DNA of 64,000 nucleotides from Pseudomonas grandcourensis (lineage in GTDB: Bacteria > Pseudomonadota > Gammaproteobacteria > Pseudomonadales > Pseudomonadaceae): contig NZ_CP150919.1 in assembly GCF_039909015.1 (NCBI RefSeq), positions 472,501 to 536,500 on the forward strand. The letters run 5' to 3'. The position numbers and the translations under genes are program-made. The notes below the pieces were generated by a model. It searched no databases, had not been told where the DNA came from, and saw only the letters and a list, made by a program, of their open reading frames with translations. This document shows positions 28,794 to 37,314 of this stretch, in pieces. Positions within the stretch are counted from its first letter, which is position 1, and each line of letters starts with the position of its first letter.

Positions 28794-29317
28794 GGCGTTT
28801 CACCGCTCAGGGGGGTGACTTGATAGCTCGGACCACGCGGTAGCTTCAATTCAAAATTCTGCGGTTGTGCGTAGTGGATGTCCCAGCGCTCGGGCAGGTA
28901 CCGTTGCCTGCCGTGCTGCCAAGCGCCGGGATAATTGGCCGCCAGTTCATCTTGCGGCGTCAGCGCAAACAGCAGCGCCGCGAACAGCTCCCGGGCTCGC
29001 GGATTGGGCGGTAGTAAACCATCGGACTCCCAGGTTTTATCGACCAATTTCTGGCGGGCCTGGGGAATGCCCAACAGGTCCATCATCGACCAGCGGATAC
29101 CCGCCTCTTCACGCTGGATCACCAGCACCCAGTCCTCGCGTTCCTCGGCCTGCCCGCGCTGGATGTGCAATTGCAGCGGCAGCGGCAGATCCGGATTGTG
29201 TACGGGCAGCGGCGCCCGGCCGGCGCAGGCGCTCAGCAGCAGGGTTGCAGCAAGCAGGAGAAATCGCAGAGCATCGCTCCCACAGGGATGGTGCTTCGAG
29301 CGGCTGGCAATGAACAT
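28790..29317 (-). CDS. DUF3261 outer-membrane lipoprotein of the aryl polyene cluster
   Basis: A 175-residue lipoprotein with signal core LRFLLLAATLLLSAC and the lipobox LSAC. A DUF3261-type domain follows (VIQREEAGIRWSMMDLLGIP, DIHYAQP). Such proteins accompany the LolA-like and MMPL-type exporters in APE clusters and may help place the pigment in the outer membrane. The start is ATG 29317 (TGATG overlap) or GTG 29320. The stretch before the signal core (KHHPCGSDAL) is unusual because it is encoded by a REP-like sequence at 29261-29286, so the first 20 or so residues may be recent. Confidence 0.8.
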   Translation of the reverse strand: MFIASRSKHHPCGSDALRFLLLAATLLLSACAGRAPLPVHNPDLPLPLQLHIQRGQAEEREDWVLVIQREEAGIRWSMMDLLGIPQARQKLVDKTWESDGLLPPNPRARELFAALLFALTPQDELAANYPGAWQHGRQRYLPERWDIHYAQPQNFELKLPRGPSYQVTPLSGETP

Positions 29318-30042
29318 CACACAGTTCCTTCAAAAGGTTTGCGCGCCACCACATTGACCAGGGTTTCTTCCCGTTGGCCAAAGGGTTTGGGCTTGCACAC
29401 ACCCAAGTGTTCGAGCAGGCCGAAATCCTTGGCGCGACTCCACCACAGGTACGGATAAGACACGTTTTGCGCGGTAAATTCGAAGCCCTGCTGGCGAATC
29501 ATTTGCAGGTACTGCGCCGCGCTTTTCTGCACGTGCATCGGGTGGCGGAACAACCAGCGGATCACCCAGGTATCAATGTAAGCCTCGGTGGATTCGGCGA
29601 ACAGCAGATAACCGCCGGGTTTGAGCACGCGATAGAACTCGGCCAGTGCCTGTTCCTGCTCCACCAGATGATGGAAAGTCTGGTGGCAGAACAGCAGGTC
29701 GATGCTGGCGTCCGGCAGATCGAGGCTGGCGCAGTCGCCGCCGATCAACTCCACTTCCATGCCCTGGCGGGCCGCTTCTGCGCGGCTCTGGTCCAGGCTC
29801 TTGGGATCAGCATCGATGCCGATCAGACGACCGGGCGCAAAGGCCTGGCGCAGCAGCGGGAATGACTTGCCCTGGCCGCAACCGGCATCCAACAGCACCG
29901 GGCTAACCGGTAGCGCTTCGCTGAACAGGCTGCGCAAATCGTCGATCGCCAACCGCAGCACATAGTGTTGCCAGATCTGGCTGCGCAGGAACCACAAACC
30001 GAAACGGGTTTCCTCGACGTACTTGTCGCTCAAGTAGTTCAT
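29317..30042 (-). CDS. SAM-dependent methyltransferase of the aryl polyene cluster
   Basis: A 241-residue class I methyltransferase with SAM motif I at LLDAGCGQGKSFPLL (about residue 50), IGIDADPKSL and FCHQTFHHL. Known APE pigments carry a methyl group on the aryl head, so ring methylation is the likely job, though this is inference. ATG 30042 overlaps the stop of the flavoprotein gene as ATGA. Confidence 0.88.
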   Translation of the reverse strand: MNYLSDKYVEETRFGLWFLRSQIWQHYVLRLAIDDLRSLFSEALPVSPVLLDAGCGQGKSFPLLRQAFAPGRLIGIDADPKSLDQSRAEAARQGMEVELIGGDCASLDLPDASIDLLFCHQTFHHLVEQEQALAEFYRVLKPGGYLLFAESTEAYIDTWVIRWLFRHPMHVQKSAAQYLQMIRQQGFEFTAQNVSYPYLWWSRAKDFGLLEHLGVCKPKPFGQREETLVNVVARKPFEGTV

Positions 30043-31286
30043 GTCGCATCCCTGGCACAGAATTCGGATATCGCCTTCAACCGGCGCCTGGCTTCGCTGA
30101 CGAACGGATTGCGTTGGTCCCAGGCATATCCGGCAAGAATGGAGCTGATCATCCCGCGAATTTCCGGCGAACTGCTCTCGTGGAAAATCACATCCTGGAA
30201 GGTCCCGGCGTACCATCCCTCGACATAGCAACGGAATGTGTCGACGCCGCGTTTGAGCGGTTCGGCGAACTCGGTTTGCCAGTCAACGGCTTCGCCTTGC
30301 AACTGACGGTGCAATACCCCGGCGGCCATGCTCGCCGAACGCATGGCGATGGTCACGCCGGAGGAGAATACCGGGTCGAGGAATTCCGCGGCATTGCCCA
30401 GCAGCGCGAAGCCCGGGCCGTGCAGGGTTTTGACGTTGGCCGAGTAACCACCGATGGTTCGCGCCTCGGTGTCCCACTGCGCATTTTGCAACACGCTGGC
30501 CAGGCTTGGAGTCTCGGCGATAAAGCCCCGCAGGCACTCGTCCAGATTGTCGCTGCGGCCGGCGAAACGCTGCTCTGCGGCGACTACGCCGACCGAGCAG
30601 CGGCCGTTGCTGAACGGGATGGTCCAGAACCACACGTCACGCAGGGTCGGGTGAGTGGTCACGAGGATCTTGCTGCGGTCGAAGGTCGGGAGGTCGATAC
30701 GGTCTTCGACGTGAGTGAACACGGCCTGACGCACCGGGAAGTTCGACGGCGCCTCGAGGTCGAGCAAGCGCGGCAGCACGCGGCCGTAGCCACTGGCATC
30801 GAGCAGGAAACCGGCCTCGACGCGATACTCGCTACCGTCCTCGCGACGCACGCCGAGCTGCGGTTTTCCGGGGGCAATGTCGACGCTGATGATGGTTTCG
30901 CCGTAGCGGATCTCCACGCCTTGCAGCGTGGCCTGGTCGGCCAGCAGCTTGTCGAAATCGGCGCGCTGGACCTGAAAGGTCGTCGATTTGCCGTGGCTGA
31001 ACGTCTCGCCGAAATCGAACGCGCTGTAACGCTCACCCCAAGCAAACGCGGCACCGGTTTTCAGCTGGAAGCCGGCGGCGTTGACAGCGTCGAGCATGCC
31101 CGCTTCTTCGACGAAATCCAGGCAATGGGCCAACAGGCTTTCACCGATGGAAAACCGTGGAAAATGCTGGCGCTCGATCACCAGTACATCGTGTCCCTTG
31201 CGCTTGAGCAACGCGGCGGCGATGGCCCCGGAGGGCCCGGCGCCGATGACCACGACCTGGCGACATTCCATTTCAACGGTTGGCAT
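30039..31286 (-). CDS. FAD-dependent oxidoreductase of the flavin halogenase family
   Basis: A 415-residue flavoprotein with the FAD motif VVVIGAGPSGAIAA at residues 11-24. It resembles tryptophan-halogenase-type enzymes. The halogenase hallmark WxWxIP is present as WFWTIP (residues 219-224), and a lysine occurs at the expected catalytic position (K76 in FQLKTGAAFAWG). Both features suggest halogenation of the aryl head or of a carrier-bound substrate, but relatives in this family can be hydroxylases or reductases. It sits between the cation-antiporter-like gene and the methyltransferase in the operon. Confidence 0.82.
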   Translation of the reverse strand: MPTVEMECRQVVVIGAGPSGAIAAALLKRKGHDVLVIERQHFPRFSIGESLLAHCLDFVEEAGMLDAVNAAGFQLKTGAAFAWGERYSAFDFGETFSHGKSTTFQVQRADFDKLLADQATLQGVEIRYGETIISVDIAPGKPQLGVRREDGSEYRVEAGFLLDASGYGRVLPRLLDLEAPSNFPVRQAVFTHVEDRIDLPTFDRSKILVTTHPTLRDVWFWTIPFSNGRCSVGVVAAEQRFAGRSDNLDECLRGFIAETPSLASVLQNAQWDTEARTIGGYSANVKTLHGPGFALLGNAAEFLDPVFSSGVTIAMRSASMAAGVLHRQLQGEAVDWQTEFAEPLKRGVDTFRCYVEGWYAGTFQDVIFHESSSPEIRGMISSILAGYAWDQRNPFVSEARRRLKAISEFCARDAT

Positions 31287-32433
31287 GGGGGCTCCTAGCC
31301 GGGACAGCGGTTTTCAGGGGGATTCGGTGCATGCCGGTCAGTGCTGGCAGCAGTGTAGCGATCAGGCCCATCAGCATCAGGGCGAAGTACAGCGGCGGGC
31401 TGATGAGTTGCTGTTGCAGCAGCAGGTTGAGAAAAACGATCTCGCTCAAGCCGCGGATGTTCAACAGCACACTTTCCCGCCAGCGGCTGGCGCCCTGGAA
31501 CGAGGCCCCGGCCCAACCGAGGCCGAGCCAGTTACCCAGCAGTTTGCTCAGCATCGGCAACAGCAGCAGGGCGAGCAGTTGCACCCAGCCGAGGCTGTCC
31601 ATCGCGCTGTGCACGTTGATCTGCACGATGCCGAACGTGAGGATCAGCGGGATGGCGATGTACGTCTGCAAGCGGCCCATCCACACGGCCGGCAGCGGCA
31701 GGACCAGTGGGGCTTTCAGAGCGGCCATGATCAACACATAGCCGATGCCGAAAATCAGCGCATTGAGCTTGAAGTGTTCGGCGACGACCAGCAGGGCAAA
31801 AAAGCACAGGCTGTAGAGCCATGTCTGGCGCAAACCGAGCAACCGCAGCAGCACCGGCAGGCACGCACCGGCCAGGGGCAGCAACAGGCTGCTCAGGTGC
31901 AGGCTGCCCTGGGCGATGCCGAACAGTGTCCAGCAGGCGAGGTCGATGAGGATCGCGGTTTGCACCAGTCGCCGGGTGGCGGCGGGCGGGTAATCGATGT
32001 GCCGCAGGTACAGGTACAGCACCGGGATCGCGGTGATGGCGAACAACAGGCCGACGGCCAGCGAGCTGATCCACGGTTGCGGCGGCAATAACCAGACGGC
32101 CGTGGCCAGGCCGCAGGCAAACGGAATGCAAAAGCTGGGCAGGGCGATTTTCAGGCTTTGGCGATCCAGTTGCAGGTCGATCACATCGCTGAGGATGTAG
32201 CCCAACAACAGGGCAAAGCTCAGGCTGTAGAGGTTCTTCAGCCAGCCCGGCGACACCAGCAGCGCACCGCTCAATTGCCATTGGGGCTCGATCCAGAAAT
32301 ACATCAACAACGGCAAGCCGAGGGTCGCCAGCAACAACTGGCTGACGATGGGAATCAGGCCGAAATGCCGACCGACACGGGTCGCCACCGCGAACAACAC
32401 CAGCGCCATCGCCCAGAACAGAACGACCATCAT
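31273..32433 (-). CDS. CPA2/Kef-like cation-proton antiporter protein in the aryl polyene operon
   Basis: A 386-residue polytopic membrane protein with about 11-12 hydrophobic segments, resembling the membrane domain of Kef-type Na+/K+:H+ antiporters (CPA2). It has no C-terminal nucleotide-binding domain. It overlaps both neighbours (ATGA with the exporter, 14 bases with the flavoprotein), so it belongs to the operon. A role in pigment export or in proton balance is possible but unproven. Confidence 0.75.
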   Translation of the reverse strand: MMVVLFWAMALVLFAVATRVGRHFGLIPIVSQLLLATLGLPLLMYFWIEPQWQLSGALLVSPGWLKNLYSLSFALLLGYILSDVIDLQLDRQSLKIALPSFCIPFACGLATAVWLLPPQPWISSLAVGLLFAITAIPVLYLYLRHIDYPPAATRRLVQTAILIDLACWTLFGIAQGSLHLSSLLLPLAGACLPVLLRLLGLRQTWLYSLCFFALLVVAEHFKLNALIFGIGYVLIMAALKAPLVLPLPAVWMGRLQTYIAIPLILTFGIVQINVHSAMDSLGWVQLLALLLLPMLSKLLGNWLGLGWAGASFQGASRWRESVLLNIRGLSEIVFLNLLLQQQLISPPLYFALMLMGLIATLLPALTGMHRIPLKTAVPARSPHANR

Positions 32434-34769
32434 GTTGCCCGCTCCACGGCCGTGGGCTCATGCACCTGGCGACCGGCCCACGGTGCGAGCAGGAAGCTGA
32501 AGATCAGGCCCAGGCTCACCGACAGTCCGAAGTTGCTCACCGCCGGGGTGCTCGACACCGCCAGCAGGCCGAACGACAGCCAGGTGGTCAACGCCGCCAG
32601 CAGGGTGCCCAGCAGGCTCACGGCCGCGCCGCCGACCTGTTCACGCATCAGGATCGCGTAGTCGACACTGATCGCCGTCACCAGCAGCAGGCCGAACAGG
32701 CTGAACAGGGTCAACGGCTGCCCCAGCCAGCCGAGACTGGCCAGGCTGCACAACGCCGCCAGCAGTGGCAAGGACACGATACGCAACGCGCCGCCGAGGC
32801 CGAATGGCAGGATCAGTACCAGCACGATCAACACGCAGGAGGCGAGTTTCAGTTCCGCGGCACTGATTTGGGTGGCCGCGAAGACGTTGTTCAATTCACC
32901 CAGTCGATCCACCAGTGTTACGCCGGGTAAATCCTCACCCTGGAGCCGCAGCAGGGCTGGGTTGTTGATGCCTTGCAGGCTGACCATCGCCGCCACGCCG
33001 TCATCGGTCGGCCCCAGCCACAGCGGTCGGTAGGGTTCTGCCAACGGGCCGCTGAGCGCTGCGTCGATGTCCACGGTAGGCAATGCCTGTAGCTTCGTCA
33101 GCTCCGCTTGCAGCGCCTCGGCCGGTACGCCGATGTCGAGCAAGGGCTGCCAGAACGAAGGCAGTTTGCTCAACGCTTCGCGCACCTGATGCTGTTCGTT
33201 CGGCGGGCTGACCAGTTGATTGAGCGACAGATAACCCTGGAGCTTTTCCAGGCCAATCAACTGATCCAGCCGCTCTCTCAGAGCGGTCTGGCGTTCGAGC
33301 AGTTGCTGCTGATTGGCGGCGCGTATCAGGAAGAACTGGCTGGTGGGTTGATAGCCGGTGATCCGGGCAATGGCCTGGGCTTCGTCGGTCAATTGTTGTG
33401 GTGCGCTGATCCACTGGCGGATGTCGTTTTTGCTGCCCAGTTGCAACAGGCCGCCGACGCAAAAGGCGATCAGCAGCGCCAGCAAGATGGGCGTTTTCAG
33501 CTGTTTGAGCAGCGCTTCACGACAGTCCAGCAAAAGCTCGCAAATGCGCAATGGCCACTGCGCCGGGCGCAGGTCTACGCCCTTGAGCAATGCCGGCAGC
33601 AGGCACACGGCGGACAGATAGGCGCCGAGCAAACCGGCGGCAGAGAACGCAGCAATCTGGGTCAGTGCCGGGAAGGGTGTCCAGGCCAGGGCCAGGTAAC
33701 CGATGCCGCTGGTGATCAGGCTCAGGGTCAAACCGGGCAAGGTCAGGCGCAGGGCAGGCCAGCTGTGCCAGGGTTTCAGGCTCCAGCTCTTGGACAGGTA
33801 GTGCAGCGGGTAGTCGACCGCGACACCGATCAGGCTCGAACCCAGCACCAGGGTCATCACATGCATATGGCCGAACAACGCCACGCAGGCCACCGCTCCG
33901 AAGAGCATACCCACCAGCACCGGCACGAAGGCCAACAAGACGCGCCAGCGCCGGAAGGCCAACAGCAGCAGCAACAAAATCCCCACGGTGGCACCACCAC
34001 CGACCCAGGTCATCTCACGGGCGGCTTGCTGTTGCCCGCTAGCTGCGTACAACAAGCCGCTGGCGGCGAGCAGTTGCACGTCGTGCCGGGCCGCTTCTTC
34101 GCGGCTGTGCTCGAGCAGGTCGGCCACTTGCAGCGGCAGGTTCATGTCGAAGGCATTGCCGGTGGTGCGCGCGCGCAGCAGCACCCAGCTCTTGCCGTCG
34201 GCATCGGCGACCAGGGCGCCGCTGCCGATGTCCAGTTGTACCGAACCGCGTTGCGGCTGGCTGTTCTGGATGCGCCCGGTCAGGCCCAGCCAGTCGTCCT
34301 GGCTCGGCACCAGGCTGTAACCGTTGAACGGGTCGAACAAGGCCTGCACCCGTTGATGGATAAAGGTGTCGGGGTGCTCGATCAGCAGTTGCCGGTCCGC
34401 CACCTGGAGCATCGCCAGGCGACCTTGCAGCAACTGCGTGCGCAGTGCCGGCAAGTCGGCTTGCAGGGTCCACTGGACCTTTTCGAACAAGCCGCTGGCC
34501 TGCCATTGCTCGCCGATTGTCTGCGCCATGGCGACGGCCTGCTGGCGATCGCTGTGGCCGACCAGTACCAGCAATTCGCGGTTCAGCGGTTCTTGCATGC
34601 GTTGTTCGGCACGCAGTTCCAGGGCATCGGGCGCCGTGCCGGGCACCAGATCCATCAGGTTGGCCGACAGCGGCGCGGCGCCACGCCATTGCCAACCGGC
34701 GAGCGCCAGTACTGCCAGCAGCAGGATCAGGAACAGCCGTGGCAACCACCGTTCACTCGGCAAAGTCAT
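32430..34769 (-). CDS. MMPL/RND-type exporter of the aryl polyene cluster
   Basis: A 779-residue membrane protein with the RND layout: one N-terminal transmembrane helix, a periplasmic domain, a bundle of helices (about 240-400), a second periplasmic domain, and a second bundle (about 630-770). It corresponds to the ApeM-type exporter that is thought to move the lipid-linked polyene from the inner membrane. The start overlaps the LolA-like gene by 17 bases. Confidence 0.9.
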   Translation of the reverse strand: MTLPSERWLPRLFLILLLAVLALAGWQWRGAAPLSANLMDLVPGTAPDALELRAEQRMQEPLNRELLVLVGHSDRQQAVAMAQTIGEQWQASGLFEKVQWTLQADLPALRTQLLQGRLAMLQVADRQLLIEHPDTFIHQRVQALFDPFNGYSLVPSQDDWLGLTGRIQNSQPQRGSVQLDIGSGALVADADGKSWVLLRARTTGNAFDMNLPLQVADLLEHSREEAARHDVQLLAASGLLYAASGQQQAAREMTWVGGGATVGILLLLLLAFRRWRVLLAFVPVLVGMLFGAVACVALFGHMHVMTLVLGSSLIGVAVDYPLHYLSKSWSLKPWHSWPALRLTLPGLTLSLITSGIGYLALAWTPFPALTQIAAFSAAGLLGAYLSAVCLLPALLKGVDLRPAQWPLRICELLLDCREALLKQLKTPILLALLIAFCVGGLLQLGSKNDIRQWISAPQQLTDEAQAIARITGYQPTSQFFLIRAANQQQLLERQTALRERLDQLIGLEKLQGYLSLNQLVSPPNEQHQVREALSKLPSFWQPLLDIGVPAEALQAELTKLQALPTVDIDAALSGPLAEPYRPLWLGPTDDGVAAMVSLQGINNPALLRLQGEDLPGVTLVDRLGELNNVFAATQISAAELKLASCVLIVLVLILPFGLGGALRIVSLPLLAALCSLASLGWLGQPLTLFSLFGLLLVTAISVDYAILMREQVGGAAVSLLGTLLAALTTWLSFGLLAVSSTPAVSNFGLSVSLGLIFSFLLAPWAGRQVHEPTAVERAT

Positions 34770-35355
34770 GCTGCTCCGCGTCGCTCAACGGTTGGGCGCT
34801 GGTGCTGTCCTGCATGCGCAATAACGTACTGTCGCCCTGGGTCTCGAGCAGTTCGATGCTGTGCACCAGTTCTGCGCCGGTAATGTTGATCTGGTTGAAC
34901 ACCTGCTTGAGCAGCATCGAGCGCGGCAGCAGCGTGAGCTTCCAGTTCTGCGCATCGCCGCTCAGAGACAACTCGAAATCCCGTTGCAGGCCGCTGCTGT
35001 CGCCTTGCAGCACGGCCAGGAACAAACGGTTCTGCTCGGCACCGGCGCTTTTGCCCGGCAGCATTTGCCAAACAATGCCGTCACGCCGGGCAATGCCTTT
35101 GGCGGTGATGCGGTAGTCCTGTTGCAATGGCGTTTTCAACAGCCACAACAAGCCGTGGTTTTTTGCCAGCACGAACGTGCCCTTGCTGGTCAGCGGCCGG
35201 GGCAGGGCGCGCAGGTGTTTTTCCTGGATGAAACTGCCGTGGATCACCTCGGGCCTGGCCAGTTGATCGCTGAGTTGTTGCAGGTCGAAGGCGCTGGCCA
35301 TTGAAGAGAGCCCGAACAGCGCCAGAGCAGCGAGGCATCTGCAGATCGACTTCAT
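34753..35355 (-). CDS. LolA-like outer-membrane carrier protein of the aryl polyene cluster
   Basis: A 200-residue periplasmic protein with a signal peptide (cleavage near SMASA-FDL) and a LolA-type fold (GSFIQEKHLRALPRPLTSKG). LolA-like proteins are standard in APE clusters (ApeL type) and probably carry the hydrophobic product across the periplasm. ATG 35355 overlaps the thioesterase stop as ATGA. Confidence 0.9.
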   Translation of the reverse strand: MKSICRCLAALALFGLSSMASAFDLQQLSDQLARPEVIHGSFIQEKHLRALPRPLTSKGTFVLAKNHGLLWLLKTPLQQDYRITAKGIARRDGIVWQMLPGKSAGAEQNRLFLAVLQGDSSGLQRDFELSLSGDAQNWKLTLLPRSMLLKQVFNQINITGAELVHSIELLETQGDSTLLRMQDSTSAQPLSDAEQHDFAE

Positions 35356-35777
35356 GCCAGCACCTTCGCCACGGCGTCGGTGAACACTGTCGGCGAGACC
35401 AGTTGCATCTCGCGGCTGACGAGGTCGACGGCGACCTGCACCGACATGGCCCGGGTCAGGCGCTCACCGGTTTGCAGGTCGCTGATCAGGTAGTTGATCT
35501 TCAAGCGGTTCTCCCACTCCACAAGGTTGGCCCGCACGTTGAGTGTCTGGCCGAACACCGCGCCGCGCACGTAGCGCAATTGCAGGTCGATCACCGGCCA
35601 GGCATAGCCGGATTCGTTCATCGCCGTGTAGTTGTGGCCGATCTTGTCCAGCAGCGCACAGCGGGCGACTTCCAGGTATTTGACGTAATGGCCGTGCCAG
35701 ACCACGTGCATGCTGTCGACGTCAAAGAACGGTACGACGATTTCCGTGTCGGTGTAGAGAAATCCCTTGCTACGCAT
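35352..35777 (-). CDS. Acyl-CoA/ACP thioesterase of the aryl polyene cluster
   Basis: A 141-residue hotdog thioesterase of the 4-hydroxybenzoyl-CoA/YbgC type. The motif FFDVDSMHVVWHGHYVKYLE holds the catalytic aspartate near residue 17. It corresponds to the ApeK-type enzyme and may edit or release chains. ATG 35777 overlaps the lyase end by 8 bases and matches the family start. Confidence 0.88.
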   Translation of the reverse strand: MRSKGFLYTDTEIVVPFFDVDSMHVVWHGHYVKYLEVARCALLDKIGHNYTAMNESGYAWPVIDLQLRYVRGAVFGQTLNVRANLVEWENRLKINYLISDLQTGERLTRAMSVQVAVDLVSREMQLVSPTVFTDAVAKVLA

Positions 35778-37314
35778 GCAGCCTCCAGTGTTGTTCGGCG
35801 ATGCGTTGCAGGCACAGGCGCAATTCGCCTTCCAGCGCGCGGTCTTCGATGACCGGTGGAAAGTCCCTGGCCAAGGCTTCATGCATGGCGGCCAAGGCGG
35901 GTGGCAGGGGGCGTGCATCTTCGGCCTGGCCGCGCAGCCAGACGCCTTGGTTGGCCGCCAGCAGCGTGGCGGCCGCCACCTGTTCGGTGAGTTCCAGCAC
36001 GCGGATCGCATCCCGGGCGGCGATGGTGCCCATGCTGACTTTGTCCTGGTTGTGGCATTCGGTGGAGCGCGAGAAAACGCTGGCCGGCATGGTGTTTTTC
36101 AGCGCTTCGGCGGTCCAGGCACTGGTGCCGATCTGCACCGCCTTGAAGCCGTGGTTGAGCATGGCGCGGTCAGCCGTGGCGCCGGACAGGTTGCTCGGCA
36201 AGCCATGGTTGTAGCGCTCGTCCACCAGCAGCGCGAGTTGCCGATCCAGCAGGTCGGCAACGTTGGCCACGAGGTTTTTCAGGCTGTCCATGGCGAAGGC
36301 GATGTGGCCGCCGTAGAAGTGCCCGCCGTGCAGTACGCGCTCGGCCTCGGCGTCGATGATCGGGTTGTCGTTGGCGCTGTTGAGCTCGATCTCGATGAAC
36401 GAACGCAGCCAGTTCAGGCTGTCGGCCAGTACGCCCAGCACATGGGGTGCGCAGCGCAGGGAATAGCGGTCTTGCAGGCGATGCAGCGGCGCAGTCGGTG
36501 CGTCGATGGCCAGATCCTGGCGCAACCACGCGGCGACCTGCATCTGCCCCGGGTGTGGCTTGGCAGCGAACAGGCGCTCGTCGAAGTGCTCCGGGTTGCC
36601 TTGCAGGGCGACCACGTTCAGCGCGGTGATGCGGGTGGCCAGATGCAGCAGGTAATCGGCGCGGGCGTACGCCAGGCAGGCCAGACCGGTCATCACGGCG
36701 GTGCCGTTCATTAATGCCAGGGCTTCTTTCGGACGCAACACCAGTGGCTGCCAGCCGAGTTCGCGGTGCACATCGGCAGCCTGCCGGCGCTCACCACGGA
36801 ACATCACCTCGCGTTCGCCGGACAGCGTGGCGGCAACGTACGAAAGCGGCGTCAGGTCACCACTGGCGCCCACCGAACCTTCCTCCGGAATCAGCGGCAG
36901 GATGTCGTGTTCAAGGAACGCCTGCAGGCGCTCCAGCAACTCCACGCGCACCCCGGAAACACCGTGGCACAACGACTGCAACCGCGCCGCCAGTACCGCG
37001 CGGGTGGCCTGGGCGTCGAGCAGTTTGCCCAGGCCACAGCCGTGGAAGGTGTATAGGTGACGGGGCAGCGCCTCGACGTGATGCAGCGGCACCGCGACTA
37101 CGCAGGAATCACCATAACCGGTAGTCACGCCGTAGATCACACCTTCCTTGTCCAGCAGCGAGTCGAGAAAACGCGCGCCCTTGGCGATGCGCTCGCGGTA
37201 GGCGGGATCGCTTTGCAACTGCGTCGGCACTTTGCGGTTGGCCAGTGCCAGCACGTCTTCAATGCGCAAAGGGCGTTCGCCGAAGGTTACCGGCTCAAGC
37301 GTTGGCGTCGTCAT
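35770..37314 (-). CDS. Aromatic amino acid ammonia-lyase (HAL/PAL/TAL family)
   Basis: A 514-residue lyase of the histidine/phenylalanine/tyrosine ammonia-lyase family. The self-forming MIO cofactor triad is intact as Ala150-Ser151-Gly152 in GSVGASGDLTPLSYV, and the catalytic tyrosine loop is YGVTTGYGDS (residues 61-70). By eye, the selectivity pair aligns as Phe90-His91, unlike Ser-His in HAL, His-Leu in TAL or Phe-Leu in PAL, so the substrate is unclear. In this operon it could make an aryl starter such as cinnamate or coumarate. It overlaps both neighbouring genes. Confidence 0.88.
   Translation of the reverse strand: MTTPTLEPVTFGERPLRIEDVLALANRKVPTQLQSDPAYRERIAKGARFLDSLLDKEGVIYGVTTGYGDSCVVAVPLHHVEALPRHLYTFHGCGLGKLLDAQATRAVLAARLQSLCHGVSGVRVELLERLQAFLEHDILPLIPEEGSVGASGDLTPLSYVAATLSGEREVMFRGERRQAADVHRELGWQPLVLRPKEALALMNGTAVMTGLACLAYARADYLLHLATRITALNVVALQGNPEHFDERLFAAKPHPGQMQVAAWLRQDLAIDAPTAPLHRLQDRYSLRCAPHVLGVLADSLNWLRSFIEIELNSANDNPIIDAEAERVLHGGHFYGGHIAFAMDSLKNLVANVADLLDRQLALLVDERYNHGLPSNLSGATADRAMLNHGFKAVQIGTSAWTAEALKNTMPASVFSRSTECHNQDKVSMGTIAARDAIRVLELTEQVAAATLLAANQGVWLRGQAEDARPLPPALAAMHEALARDFPPVIEDRALEGELRLCLQRIAEQHWRLHA

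Noticed and set aside
33108..34883. A 591-codon plus-strand frame, rich in Gln and His
   Set aside because: It is antisense to the MMPL-type exporter gene, and its composition is typical of a shadow frame.
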